Source: Anas platyrhynchos (Eukaryota > Chordata > Aves > Anseriformes > Anatidae). From it: a stretch of DNA of 64,000 nt. Position numbers and translations under genes: made by a program. The stretch's first letter is position 1. Every line of letters starts with the position of its first letter. Positions 35,701 to 44,475 of this stretch are shown piece after piece. The stretch lies in NCBI RefSeq assembly GCF_047663525.1, contig NC_092590.1, forward strand, positions 55,760,001-55,824,000, read 5' to 3'. Below the pieces are notes generated by a model. It was not told the origin of the DNA and did not search any database. It saw only the letters and a list, made by a program, of their open reading frames with translations.

Positions 35701-38051
35701 ATTGCTCAAAATCTACAAGTTTTGGTGTTTTGAAACTGGATCTTTCAAGAGATGCCTCTGGAAGAGAAGCGCTCTGGTGGCTGTTACAGGCAGTCATTAC
35801 CTTTCTGTCCTGTTCCATGCACTTTGAATTAGGGTTTTCATTGACAGCTGCTCCAAGTTCCAGAGGTCTTTGGGAGGACTCACCAGAAGCAGCAGTTTCA
35901 CTTTTATGATCTGGAACAGTATCTTGTGCCTGATCAGAATTTCCACATGACATTTCTCCACTTGATTTTTTACAGGCTTCTGAAGCTACATCATGGTGAA
36001 CATGCATTTCTGACCAACCAGAATCTTCCAATACTTGTGCAACAGTGTCTGATGCAGCTGGGGAGCTTGTCTGGATGCTCAGTTGGCTCACTGGTGGCTG
36101 AGAACAGCAAAGGTTTTCTAAAACCTCATCATTTGTCCCTATTTGCTGTGGGAAATGTAGGACATTGCAACCTGAATCAGATTCTTCCCACTGAGGAAAT
36201 TCATTAAAGCCATCGTGTTCACATACAATTTGGTCATTTACAGAATTAGGCAATTCATCACTCAAGCTGTATCTCTGAAAGGCATTTTCTATTAAGGAAT
36301 CCAGTTCTTCGGTCAGCTGCACATCAGGCGATAAGACCTTTTCTTTTTCTTCTTCAGAATTACTGTGTTCTGCAGTACTTCCCCCTGTTCTTTGATTTGC
36401 AACAGATCTTTGCTGATTAACAAGAGCTAGTGATGATACTACTGTATCAAAACCTGAGATTTTTGAAGATACTGCTCCCTCGGCATGAGTAGACAGCTCT
36501 AGCAGATAATCCATAGCATTTTCTACTGTTGAATAAAGAAAATAAAGCATGGTCAACCGGAGCAACACAAGCTGATGCGAATGTAGTTTTTTACTTCAGG
36601 AAGTATTCATAATAACTAAGACAACCAACGGAAAGTTCACCAATTCATCTATTGACATATCTTTTGCAACTCTCTTGACCTGTATCTCTTTAGAGGTAAA
36701 AGACAGAACTGAAAATAGACATATTGCAAAATAGTAACATAATAAGCATTAAAATAACTAAGGAAATAGTGTCTAAAAATGACTATGTTTAACTGGAAAA
36801 AAAGCAAGTAAGTCAGAGCTGGATGTTTAAATGGATCCTTATTTCTAACCTACATGGTACAAGTGAAATAGTGTGAAATGAACTGAAAGACACTATTGAG
36901 AGCTAAATAGATACAAGTATAAAAATTGCTTTCGTTATGGCTAGGCCCAAGTGAAAATGTCACAACTAATAGCTTGAAAAATCCAGCATCCACATTGAAT
37001 CTTTGGAAAGCCACTAAATGGCGCATAGGTTACTTGTGATTAACGTTAACAAAAATGAAAACCTGGCACAAGTAGCATAAAATTAAAACTAAGCCTCTAT
37101 TTTTCTGAAGTACAATGTAGCAACAAGTCCGTTCAAGTCCAACTCTCTCTGCACACAGAAGTACATCTTATATAAAACCTTCCTTGTCCTTTTATCTTCT
37201 CTGCTATATGAGAGCAACTTACTGTTACTCATACAAAAAAGATATATATATATTCTATTTTTTCAATTTTTAAACTGAACCTAAGCATGTAAATCTTATT
37301 ACACAAAAGCATGAATCAATAACTACACCAAATCCACTTTTCAAGGAAAAGCGATCATAGCAACAAATATTAAGTTGACCTATTAAGTTATAAATTCTGT
37401 ACAATTCAGGTAACAAAAACAGAAATAAAAGCAGCCCTTTTAATGGTTAAATTTCACACACATGAAGAATGCCAACCTCTACCTTCTTTGCAAATATTCT
37501 TAGAAAAAAATCAGCTAATCACATCTGACCATATGAACAGAGCTTGATTAATATGTTCCAAGCAATAGTTATTCCCTGCCCAAACAACTCAGATGTTGCT
37601 GCTTAAACTGTACCACCATCTTTCAAAGCATACTGCTACTGCAAATTACCAGTCTCAGAGATACACTGTCAAACGTGGAGAATTGTGTATGCAAAGAGCT
37701 AGAAAATTTCAAAATATTATGACTCACCTACTCGTTAAAAACTAGACTCACAAATATACTTGCAACACCCACACCAACTTTTTTGGTGTTGCCCTACTTA
37801 AGAACTGTCTGTACATGGAACAAAACTGTAACGCCAACTGTATTTTATTTACCTTTAAAATCACATTCAGACAGAACCATATAAACCACACTAGGATCCA
37901 AGTCAGAAAACATTTCTGACATGCTGTTGAAGAGCTCTTCCTTATTGACACTGTATGCTGCTTGTGACACTGAGAGGCTTGGGTCCCCTTGAAATACAGC
38001 AGTTCCATTCCTCCGAGAGGGACTTCCACCCGTTTTCCTTCTCCGTGGCAT
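14672..38051 (-). CDS. N4BP2: NEDD4-binding protein 2, 16 joined coding exons, complete
   Basis: The coding sequence reads right to left: 38051-37853, 36525-35313, 34475-34351, 33169-33081, 32253-32177, 30171-30013, 28936-26640, 25280-25195, 24469-24445, 23445-23201, 21829-21711, 20399-20261, 20159-19974, 17651-17483, 15655-15532, 14717-14672. All introns are GT-AG and phases match across every junction. The total is 5,298 bp (1,765 aa), close to the mammalian length of about 1,770. Domains: CUE at about 38-80, P-loop kinase at about 455-600 (GVPGSGKS at 460-467, DD at 486-487, IDNTN at 526-530), a long acidic Ser/Glu-rich middle, a second CUE-like segment at about 1077-1108, a third near 1525-1565, DUF1771 at about 1605-1680 and Smr at 1686-1765 (LDLHGLHV, TGRGSHS). 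The family has 5'-polynucleotide kinase and nicking endonuclease activity and binds NEDD4, BCL3 and ubiquitin. Yeast Cue2 and worm NONU-1 are Smr-containing relatives acting on mRNA at stalled ribosomes. No stop or frameshift interrupts the model. Confidence 0.95.
15532..15655 (-). CDS. N4BP2: N4BP2 coding exon 15: Smr domain core
   Basis: The 124-bp exon encodes GGKPYLCVITGRGSHSQGGV and then ARIKPAAIRYLTSHNF. TGRGSHS (1724-1730) is the Smr loop equivalent to the TGKG/H motif of MutS2-type Smr nucleases, and it is intact. Phase requires the acceptor ATTACAG|AGTACC at 15655; an overlapping AG two bases on would shift the frame. The donor is TTCAG|GTGAGT. Confidence 0.95.
17178..17208. repeat. 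(AAAT)n microsatellite
   Basis: About six to seven AAAT units in the intron between coding exons 14 and 15. Confidence 0.9.
17483..17651 (-). CDS. N4BP2: N4BP2 coding exon 14: end of DUF1771, start of Smr domain
   Basis: The 169-bp exon encodes GRLHEQKMKEANHAAAAQIF, the rest of DUF1771 (residues 1654-1673), and then the first Smr strand and helix, VLDLHGLHVDEAVKQLSRVL (1685-1704). LDLHG is the signature opening of Smr domains. The acceptor is TGCATAAAG|GGTCGC and the donor GAAG|GTAGGA. Confidence 0.95.
19193..19250 (+). mobile_element. CR1 LINE 3' tail, about 58 bp
   Basis: GGGTTGAAATTAGATAATCT, then TTAAGGTCCCTTCCAACC and CCATTCTATG are the terminal bases of CR1 including the ATTCTATG end unit. 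It is a very short, 5'-truncated insertion, antisense to N4BP2, in intron 13. Confidence 0.8.
19974..20159 (-). CDS. N4BP2: N4BP2 coding exon 13: DUF1771, first part
   Basis: The 186-bp exon is exactly 62 codons (residues 1592-1653). It encodes AKKAKEEDDVLSEIFQEYEY, PQYDDLRAEAFHHQQKRQEC and LKKAGEAYHMGMKSVAAFYAHQ. The block from YDDLRAEA to AFYAHQ is the DUF1771 helical pair that precedes Smr domains in eukaryotes and is thought to assist nucleic-acid binding. The acceptor is ATTCCTACAG|GCAAA and the donor CATCAG|GTAAAC. Confidence 0.95.
20261..20399 (-). CDS. N4BP2: N4BP2 coding exon 12: CUE-like segment, second part
   Basis: The 139-bp exon encodes YSLEQTEQFLNCVLEADPVK, which closes the CUE-like helix set begun by MFPTINQNFL in exon 11. 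A Gln/Ser/Asn linker and the basic end AKNREKK follow. The acceptor is ATACTTTACAG|CTATTC and the donor AAGAAG|GTACTG. Residues are about 1546-1591. Confidence 0.92.
21711..21829 (-). CDS. N4BP2: N4BP2 coding exon 11: CUE-like segment, first part
   Basis: The 119-bp exon encodes KRVPSVARKDCAAKLKEKQL and then FEMFPTINQNFLMDVFKDN (residues 1506-1545). The MFP motif followed by a second helix resembles a CUE/UBA-type fold that continues into exon 12. The acceptor is TTCTGGGTAG|AAACG and the donor AACAA|GTAAGA. The codon split AA|C gives Asn. Confidence 0.92.
23201..23445 (-). CDS. N4BP2: N4BP2 coding exon 10
   Basis: The 245-bp exon encodes residues 1424-1505. The first half is Lys/Ser/Asn-rich and poorly conserved. 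The second half, PFMDHWNAQTQKVSLRQI and then SEEIAIQEKEDL, is a conserved family block of unknown structure. The acceptor is TTTTGAAG|GTTCT and the donor CCTG|GTATGG. The reading frame stays open past both edges by chance. Confidence 0.93.
24445..24469 (-). CDS. N4BP2: N4BP2 coding exon 9: 25-bp microexon
   Basis: The microexon encodes KRRRRDES plus one base of the next Gly codon (residues 1416-1423). The acceptor is TTTTTATTTAG|AAGCG and the donor TCAG|GTAAGT. It is required by phase: exon 8 ends in phase 0 and exon 10 starts in phase 1, and only a 3n+1 exon joins them. Its position matches a short charged segment after KWKESI in the family. It creates a basic patch that could act in nucleic-acid contact or nuclear targeting, which is inference only. 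Confidence 0.85.
25195..25280 (-). CDS. N4BP2: N4BP2 coding exon 8
   Basis: The 86-bp exon encodes SLTVEDCVVHIDLNLAKVIH and then EKWKESIL (residues 1388-1415). EDCVVHIDLNLAK is conserved in the vertebrate N4BP2 family. The acceptor is TTCTGCAAG|GATCAC and the donor CTG|GTAAGT. The phase (1 in, 0 out) matches both neighbours. The exon continues the conserved block that begins with SPELALQLKEIFGPVG at the end of exon 7. Confidence 0.93.
26640..28936 (-). CDS. N4BP2: N4BP2 coding exon 7: 2.3-kb central exon, mostly disordered
   Basis: This exon encodes residues 621-1386, the largest open frame in the window. It is rich in Glu, Ser, Asp and Lys and probably disordered. Islands of conservation are PELLNFLGDWPVQQTMGQR (788-806), PELQMLGHWPVSSSLEQR (863-880), SHDFALLWRLEKKM, a CUE-like stretch LCKLFESFSFEALKDLYERC (about 1076-1095) and, near the end, LELTLSPELALQLKEIFGPV. 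The acceptor is TTTGTCTTTCAG|AGAGAG. The donor GCAG|GTATGG is at 26640; the frame staying open to 26515 is intron. Confidence 0.95.
30013..30171 (-). CDS. N4BP2: N4BP2 coding exon 6: C-terminal part of kinase region
   Basis: The 159-bp exon encodes RNIHGVSKEKIKRMLERYER, then CLSIRSILDSSVPDKSEV and an acidic tail ending ESNR. The HGVS and (I/K)RMLERYE strings are conserved and resemble the C-terminal helices of P-loop polynucleotide kinases. The acceptor is the weak AATTCATAG|GCGG and the donor AATAG|GTTAGA. Most of a T-rich tract lies just downstream in the intron. Confidence 0.93.
31136..31690 (-). mobile_element. CR1 LINE fragment, 5' truncated, minus orientation
   Basis: The left end, CACAGAATAATTTAATG then AAAGGGACCTCTGGAGAACA, is the reverse complement of the CR1 3' tail. 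Further in, AACCCCCTACTCAGAAGG, CTCTGGGCAACCTCCTTCAG and ATCATCTGCAAAGCTCCTG match the known course of CR1 (reverse complement), running through GGCCCTAGTATTGATCCTAG. The copy is diverged and lies in intron 5, in the same orientation as the gene. Its 5' end is blurred by the palindrome at 31635. Confidence 0.8.
31635..31670. repeat. Perfect 36-bp palindrome without spacer
   Basis: The left arm AATATATTGGTTGGATAT (31635-31652) is followed directly by its exact reverse complement (31653-31670). It lies in intron 5 at the blurred end of a CR1 fragment; the right arm, CCAACCAATATATT, resembles the local CR1 course. Confidence 0.95.
31728..31754. repeat. Inverted repeat, 10-bp arms
   Basis: TAACAGGACC (31728-31737) pairs with GGTCCTGTTA (31745-31754) around a 7-base loop. 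It lies 58 bp to the right of the 36-bp palindrome in the same intron. Confidence 0.9.
32177..32253 (-). CDS. N4BP2: N4BP2 coding exon 5: end of kinase core
   Basis: The 77-bp exon encodes AQQFKYKVMFREPDTWWKF and then KPKELEK (residues 543 to about 568). FREPDTWW is a strongly conserved N4BP2 family string in the kinase domain. The acceptor is TTTATTCAG|GCT and the donor GAAAA|GTAAGA; the Lys codon is split between AA and G. Confidence 0.94.
33081..33169 (-). CDS. N4BP2: N4BP2 coding exon 4: P-loop kinase domain, IDNTN motif
   Basis: The 89-bp exon encodes AKEAFERRISPIIIDNTN followed by IQAWEMKPYVTL (residues 513-542). The IIIDNTN string is the Walker-B-like strand of this kinase family. The acceptor is CTTTCAG|CC and the donor TTG|GTTAGT; the exon ends on a codon boundary. 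It is too short to be noticed as an open frame and was found by continuity of the family sequence. Confidence 0.94.
34351..34475 (-). CDS. N4BP2: N4BP2 coding exon 3: P-loop kinase domain
   Basis: The 125-bp exon (phase 2 in, phase 1 out) encodes TLLEDNPGGVILSSDDYFY and then GEAHDWNRKR. The DDYF aspartates (486-487) follow the Walker A loop in the same way as in T4-polynucleotide-kinase-like P-loop enzymes, where they help catalysis. The acceptor is TTTCACAG|GAC and the donor GAG|GTGAGG. Both edges and the phase fit the flanking exons exactly. Confidence 0.95.
35313..36525 (-). CDS. N4BP2: N4BP2 coding exon 2: end of CUE domain to P-loop
   Basis: This 1,213-bp exon encodes residues 67-470 and part of 471. 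It starts with VENAMDYLLEL, the last CUE helix, after the acceptor TTCAACAG. A long Ser/Gln/Glu-rich region without recognised domains follows; it is probably disordered and is the fast-evolving part. A tract with WNLMAPAF and VTPVAASPGQWR precedes the kinase domain. The exon ends with VLVLLRGVPGSGKSYLA, whose GVPGSGKS (460-467) is a complete Walker A nucleotide-binding loop. The donor AG|GTAGAA at 35313 splits the Arg codon. Confidence 0.95.
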
Positions 38052-38167
38052 TTTGTTTTCCAAAATCAGCTTGCTTTTTGTTTTGTTCACATGAGGTCAA
38101 TGGTAACAAACTTAGAAGTCACAAGAAACCTCTCATAACCAGGATGTACACAACAAGAAGAGCAGAC
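37853..38167 (-). CDS. N4BP2: N4BP2 coding exon 1: start codon and N-terminal CUE domain
   Basis: The exon has a strong acceptor on its right (minus strand CTCTTCTTTCCAG before 38167), so it is not the first transcribed exon. Bases 38167-38052 are 5' UTR. The start at 38051 gives MPRRRK, the conserved N4BP2 N terminus. An upstream in-frame ATG would add 13 residues (MNKTKSKLILENK), but MPRRRK is the start expected from the family. Residues 38-66 open the CUE domain (KEELFNSMSEMFSDLDPSVV), which binds ubiquitin. The donor AAAG|GTAAAT at 37853 splits a valine codon (phase 1). Confidence 0.93.
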
Positions 38168-38611
38168 CTGGAAAGAAGAGAATCAACAACTTTTAATATG
38201 GTTGTGTTTTCATGTCCCCTGTTAAGAAAGCTAAAAGATAAAAAATACACAAGCATCCAGAAATGCATTTTCCAGAAGGATGCCTTTCTTCTTTAGACAC
38301 CCTTAGTTCGAATTAGATAGCTATCCAATCTTTGTCTGGAAGACAGGACAAATAAAATTGAGTTTAAAAGAAAAATCCAGAAAAGGGAGGCAATGCAAGG
38401 CAGACAGCTCATAAGGACTCCTCTGCTAACACCTACTGATGACCAGTTAACGTTATAGGAAGTTTACATTCTGTTAAAAACTCAGAGCCTTTGCTTCTCT
38501 TAAAAACTATTGGAAAACATAGCAAACACTTCCAAATCTTCCACAAGTCCTTCCAAACATGACTATCCTTTTCCACGTTGGGTATTTTAAGAGTAAACAG
38601 TTGATTTTCTT

Positions 38612-38768
38612 CAGTATTCAGACACCAGAAAACAGAGTTGCCGTCTCTGGAGATCTTCAAAACCTGCCTGGGCTGAGTAACCAGCTCTAGGTGACGCTGC
38701 CAGAGCAGGTGGGTTGAACCAGATGACGTCCAGAGCTGCCTTCCAACCGCAGCAATTTTACGTTGCTT
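38612..38768 (+). mobile_element. CR1 LINE 3' fragment, plus orientation
   Basis: The sequence TATTCAGACACCAGAAAACA, then CTCTGGAGATCTTCAAAACC, GGGTTGAACCAGATGACGTC and GCTGCCTTCCAACC follows the CR1 3' region in order. It sits in the 5' UTR intron, about 450 bp upstream of coding exon 1 and antisense to the gene. An antisense open frame across it (minus 38433-38825) is a repeat artefact. Confidence 0.75.
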
Positions 38769-41700
38769 TTTTGTTGGTGTTGCTGCTTTTAACTTTTCGA
38801 AACATTTTGCAGCTTTATGAGCCATGCAGTGAGAAGAGGCTCCTGTCCTCCTCCCCCACTTCTTCCATGAAACCTTCGAATGCTTCTAGTTAAAACATGA
38901 TGGCATTGATAATAACTGCAATTACTGCACTAATCCTGTGTAGAAGAGGAAAGCAACTCTTAATTGAAATCCAGGCAGAGAGTATAGTGTGATCTCAGTT
39001 CTTCCTTTATGTCAAATAACATTAAAGCTTTGTTGTGTTCCAGCAAAGCTCATAACAAACTCATTTATAATGTTTAAGGGGGTTATTCAGTAGAGTGGAA
39101 AACCTTGGTACGGCTGAGAATCTGAAGTAAATTACAGCAAAGAATCACTATTTAGTGATAGCTTCCCTACCAGAGAGGTATTTAAAAGGAGGTAAAGTGT
39201 TATATAAATTCTTACGACTTGAGAGTGTAAGAAAAACAACTTCAGGATCCCACATGTCTCTACTGTATGTTTATGGACTTCAGCTAGAAAAACTAGATGG
39301 ATGTCTGAAACAATGAAGAGGAAGTGTGAAAGGCATGACAATACACACAAAAAGGCAGAGGCAGCATTCCAAAAAATAATGGGGAGATGACCCTGGAAGA
39401 TGCTAGCTAGCCAGACTCAGCTGGGACAATCGCAGATTATTTTTTTTCATTATTCTTTTTGATTTCTCTCTCTCTGATTAGCCATCTTTATACACTGCTC
39501 TTTACTGTCACACACACACACAAAAAAAAAAAATCAAACAAAATGATTAGAAAAGAGTCACGGTTATCAAACTTGTTTTTCTGTTTGATTCGTCCTCCAG
39601 CCTGTAAAACAGGCTGAGACCTAACTTCACGCAAGGTGTCAGTGCTAAAAAAAATGCTCCCCACTAAAACTGGTTCAGTGACAAAGAAAAGTCCCTGCAA
39701 GGGAGAAAGGTATTCATGCGCCTTGACATTACTGCACACCAAGAGACTTTAAGCAGAGCACTCCACGTGTTGTTAATGTTTCATTTCAGCTCCCTTATAA
39801 TGATCAGTCCTGCTGAAAATCATGCTCTTTAGCTAGGACTTCTAACAACCAATTCCCTCACTTCACTGTAGGATATTGCCTTCCCAACACACAGTCTGCA
39901 TTAAGCTGTGTGTCACACTATCTAGCAGGATGCCTTACTCTTATGGTCCAACAGAGCCCCACGCTTCAGTCTGCATCGATCTAAATCGGAAAAAAAATGC
40001 TTTTGAGAATTAATCACATACTTCCCATCACCTTCAACTGTTGTTCCAACAATAATAATACTTTTTCCCTTTGTCAATACGCTACAAAGAATGCTGTGTT
40101 TCATAGGAAGAGATTTTGTTTGCATGAGCTAGGATCATAATCCTTGCATTTACAGTAAGCTGCTGGTGCCATGGTCCAGAGATCTCAAAAACCTTTTCAA
40201 AGTAATATTACAAATCCTAAATACCATTACAGTGAAATGAGAGAAAGAAAAAAAAAAAAGCTAAAATAAGGTATTATGGACAACATCATGGACAGTATCA
40301 GATATTTTGACAGACTCCCCTTCGTTTACCACTGTATTTTCAATGTAATTCCTGGACAGATTCCCAGGCAATATCTCCTGTTGATATTACCAAGCATAAT
40401 AAAAGTCTACAAGAATAGATGACCGCGCACACACAAAGCCCACTGCACTCCTTACAAAAGGGATGATGCAGCTACACACAACTGGAAGGGAAAATTGTTC
40501 ACTTGTTTTTAAGAGCATGCCCTGAACTTGCAAAAGGATTTTATCTAAGGACTTGTCTTTTCAGATATTCAAGATTCTTTTTGAAAGCTAAGAAAGGGGA
40601 AACAATTTTGAATAACCCAATAGCCAGACTTGCAGGTCAGCTACATTTGTTGGTTCTGGCTAACATTATAAAACAATGTGTAGTTTGCTGTGAATGGGGG
40701 CTTTTTTCCCCGAGATGTAAATGCAGTTGTAATACCAGATTGATTTACAAGAGAAGGGCTATGCTGAACACACTGAAGGAGGTTTCCAGACAATCAGCCG
40801 GAGGCTGCAATGCACTCGGTGGTTCACTAGGCAGTTCTGGATACCTCCTTCTACACACAGCCAATTAAAGCAAACAGCTGCTTCATTACAGCACTGATGA
40901 AAAACAATACTCCTGTGGCAGTCTCAACTTCACCTTTACAAAAAAAAAGAAAAAAAAAAAAAAAAAAACCACCACTCATGAGCACCTTCTCAACTCACAC
41001 TTCTTCAGAAATACACATCTCCTGACATCAAGGATCTCCTCTCAAGGTAATCCTGCTACCACAAACATATACAAATCTGCTTCTATGAGAATTACCTTCT
41101 TAATTAAGCAATCTTACAAACAAAAGAGAGATTAAGACACCAGCATTCTCTACAAAACAAGATGTGCAAACCCTAGAGAGATGCTGTAGACCTGTCAGGG
41201 TGCTTTAATATCATCATCTTTCTAGATGTCCAGAATTTATTTTTAATCACGGATTATGAGCCTCTGATGTTGCCTGTTTCAGTACCTCTACCCCTAAGGA
41301 GCTGGGTAGATGCATGAGACATTTTCAAGCACAGATACACACAGCCAAAGATCAGCAGCCACCAACAGGCAAACCAGTCACTACAAACACAGGCGAGCAC
41401 TGATATCATCACCCTAACAAAACACACCTTTTCCTTTTGTCTTACAGGTGGAACAACGAAGTGCAGAGAAGTGGCCAACCTTGCACAGCATGGGGATGGA
41501 CCAAAATGTCAAATCTCAATACCAATGTCCAAGTAGCAATGTTCTTTTCCAGGGAAAGGAAAACCAACAGTTTCTTAAACTAGTTTTAAGAACCTGTTTG
41601 TAATTCTCAGTTACATGACCACTGTTTCCAGTAAATACCACTATATAGAAGAGGAAAAATATTAAGTTTTTTTTTTTTTCCTCTCCATTTTTTTTTTCAC

Positions 41701-42846
41701 TCTCACGCTAAAATTGATAAACTAAGTATTGAAGTCTTAGGAAAATACCTAAGAAAGTTCTTCCACAAAGCACAGAGTGAATTGAAATCACTGTAACCAC
41801 AGCAAAGGGAATTCCCTTGCAGACATGTTCCACAAGGTTCCATTTTATTTTCGTTAATGCAATCGTCCCTAGAAAAAAATAACCCAAACTATCAGAAATA
41901 CAACAGTCATCCGGGCCAGACTCCTCATATTGGGAAGGAACGGGGATGACAACTAGACATGTTTACAACATACTGTTTTTAACTCTAGTAGGCATTAGAA
42001 GAGATTAAATAAACAAAGAGCTAAGTTAAACTAATACCAGAGCAGCCTTCCTGATATAAAATGAGGAAAGAGAAGTTACTTCGTGAAAGACAATGACTGT
42101 GAAATGTTTTATGGAAAAAAAACTTAATCATGGCCTTGAGGCCTCCCAGCCTTGTGGTTGCTCCTGCAGAAAGCAGCAATCCAGGAGGGTGAAGCAGCTG
42201 GCAATTGCAGGGAAGACACCTGCCTTCCTGCATTGTCAGTACTTTGTTTACAACATCAGGCCAAGTCCAAAACTTAAAATCTTACAGGGACTGCTTGCAG
42301 CACAAAATGATCATCACTGCATTTTAAATAAATGTCAATATCAGTGTGCTTAGGGATTCAGCCCGAACTGGCTCAAATAAAGACATTTAAACTCTAGAGC
42401 ATGAAAGCTTATTAGCACTTTTAGTTTCACATATTAACACATGGGATTTTATCTGCTATGCTAGACACTAAGATTTGTTTCCTGCATTAAAGGTAAATTC
42501 CAGCTAAATGGCAACAAAGATATCTGGGAATCACAACATTTAAGTCATTGAAGTCCTTTCCTACAATGCAGCTGAGTGAACAACCTGTAGAACGACTAAG
42601 AAAATAGAAACAGTGCTTATACTGAAAATTTTAGAGGTAGATTCATCATAAGCAGACACCTTAGGGTGAAATCCACGTTCCAGCACAGGTAAAGCAAATG
42701 GTAACTTCACTTTAAGTTTTCCTTCAAAGATTCAAAATATACTCTCTCTTATGACTCAATCCAAAGAACTCAAAACCCTTAAAACCAGCCAAGGAAAAAT
42801 CTAAGCAGAAGAAAGTCCCCAAGACCCTTCACAAACAAATATTATT

Positions 42847-42871
42847 AAAAAAAAAAAAAAAAAAAAAAAAA
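42847..42871. repeat. A homopolymer, 25 bases
   Basis: A pure A-run in the 5' UTR intron with no recognised element beside it. Confidence 0.95.
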
Positions 42872-44348
42872 GGTAAGGTAAGATTTCATTTACGCTAGGA
42901 AATAAGTGCTAATATAGACTTGTCCTACAGAAGCTATCAGATTGCTAAGGCTACAAATGCATTTTCTGAAGTAAGTTAAAAGATACAAGTAATTTTTACA
43001 CGGTAGCTATGTTAAATTTGTTCAGCCAAAGCTCATTTGAATTCCACGGCAAAAGCTAGCAGTTCTTAGAAAGCAGAGGGGAATTTCTATGTACTGTTGA
43101 AGAACAGTGTTTTTATAAAATCAAACAAAAGCTATTACAAAACAGTATCAAGCAGCATCTGACTAAAAGTTATGAGAAAGCAAGAGAAGTCTAAGGGTTG
43201 AGACTTGCATTACTGTCTAGTTTCCAGTATAATGTGAAAGTAAATACACAATGGCTGAGTAAAGGTCTGAAGGAGGCCTGAGATTTCTCATACTTCTTTT
43301 ATACCTGGATGTCTTCTTAGAAACCATGCACTGTGACTTCCATTTTCAAGATGTGCCCAAATTCTTCAGAACATCAGACTGACTGCAAGTCATATTATAC
43401 AGATAATCTCAAGTATAGGAAGTGAAAGAAAAAGGTAGTATTCAACAACCGCCAGAAGACATGCAGTGAAGGAAGAAATATACTAAAGTATTTTAAGTCA
43501 GTTAGACAGTGGATACCAAGTTATTTGCAAAGCTCCTTAAATCAGAGATACTGCACTGAGAAACAATCAGCAGTAAATGTAATTTTTCAAAGTCATTACA
43601 AGAATTTGTTTTGGAAGCAGATACACCAGAAAAATATTCTAACTGCTGCTCAAAATTTACCAAAATCATTCAGCGGTATGGCTTCTGGTTTGACTGAGAT
43701 CAAGTTCAAATGACAAATAAGCTATCAATATTACTTCTCTGCCTTTTTTTAAGGCCAAAGGAAACCTCCTGCCTTGACACAGGGCAACTTTCAGCCAAAA
43801 TGACCAAACCCACCCATTTGTGAATGTTTTAAAAACATACACAAATTTAAAATTTCTCTGATCACTTTAAGGAGGTTAACTCAACACACATAAACAAAGG
43901 TTGGCTTTGTTTTCTTATTTCCCCACAAAAATTTAAATTTCAAACTGCACAGAATATTTATCACGCAATGTTCGTTTGAATCTTCTGGCTTTGAAAAAAC
44001 ACACACAGGTACTGACATTCTTAAGAATGAAAAAAAAAAAATTAAATTCGAATCAAATTATACTGCCATAAAAACTTACATTTTCAGCTTCACCGAGTTG
44101 CCCCGCAGTGGGTCCCTTCTCATCTTTCCAAAACCACCACTGGTTTCATATTTAATAAAGATTTGGAGTTTTTAAAAAAATATAACAAACTCTTCTGTCA
44201 GGAAACCATACTGCCAAATGTACAAATTAGGCATCAGTAGAAGTGGGTGCTCCCTCCTGACAAAGGAATCATCAGAATACAAATTAAAATTGGTATTTTG
44301 CTCACAGAGCATGCACCTTTAAGCAGTTTTAACACTGAGCAACACTTT

Positions 44349-44376
44349 TGTGTGTGTGTGTGTGTGTTTTTTTTTT
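44349..44376. repeat. (TG)n followed by a T-run
   Basis: Nine to ten TG units run straight into a T homopolymer, in the 5' UTR intron. Confidence 0.95.
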
Positions 44377-44419
44377 AATAGATTAAGTATGCCTAGAATT
44401 TTACTGGTAAAGTACACAG

Positions 44420-44475
44420 CATGACAAGTTGAAATATAAGTTGAAATGACAACATGACAAGTTGAAATATAAGTT
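44420..44475. repeat. 23-bp direct repeat, two copies, 33-bp period
   Basis: Two identical 23-base copies beginning CATGACAAGTTG occupy 44420-44442 and 44453-44475, separated by 10 bases that begin with part of the same unit (GAAATGAC). This looks like a small replication-slippage duplication in the 5' UTR intron. Confidence 0.95.

Larger units (their letters stand above)
28937..37852 (-). other. N4BP2: Introns 1-6 of N4BP2 (between coding exons)
   Basis: The introns are 28937-30012, 30172-32176, 32254-33080, 33170-34350, 34476-35312 and 36526-37852. The only one with clear repeat content is 30172-32176, which holds a CR1 fragment, a perfect palindrome, a second hairpin and an AT-alternating stretch at about 32020-32058. 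In the others I saw nothing beyond AT-rich unique sequence. Confidence 0.85.

Noticed and set aside
38433..38825. Minus-strand open frame of 130 codons upstream of exon 1
   Set aside because: Its central part is the antisense of a CR1 3' fragment, and it has no N4BP2-like sequence.
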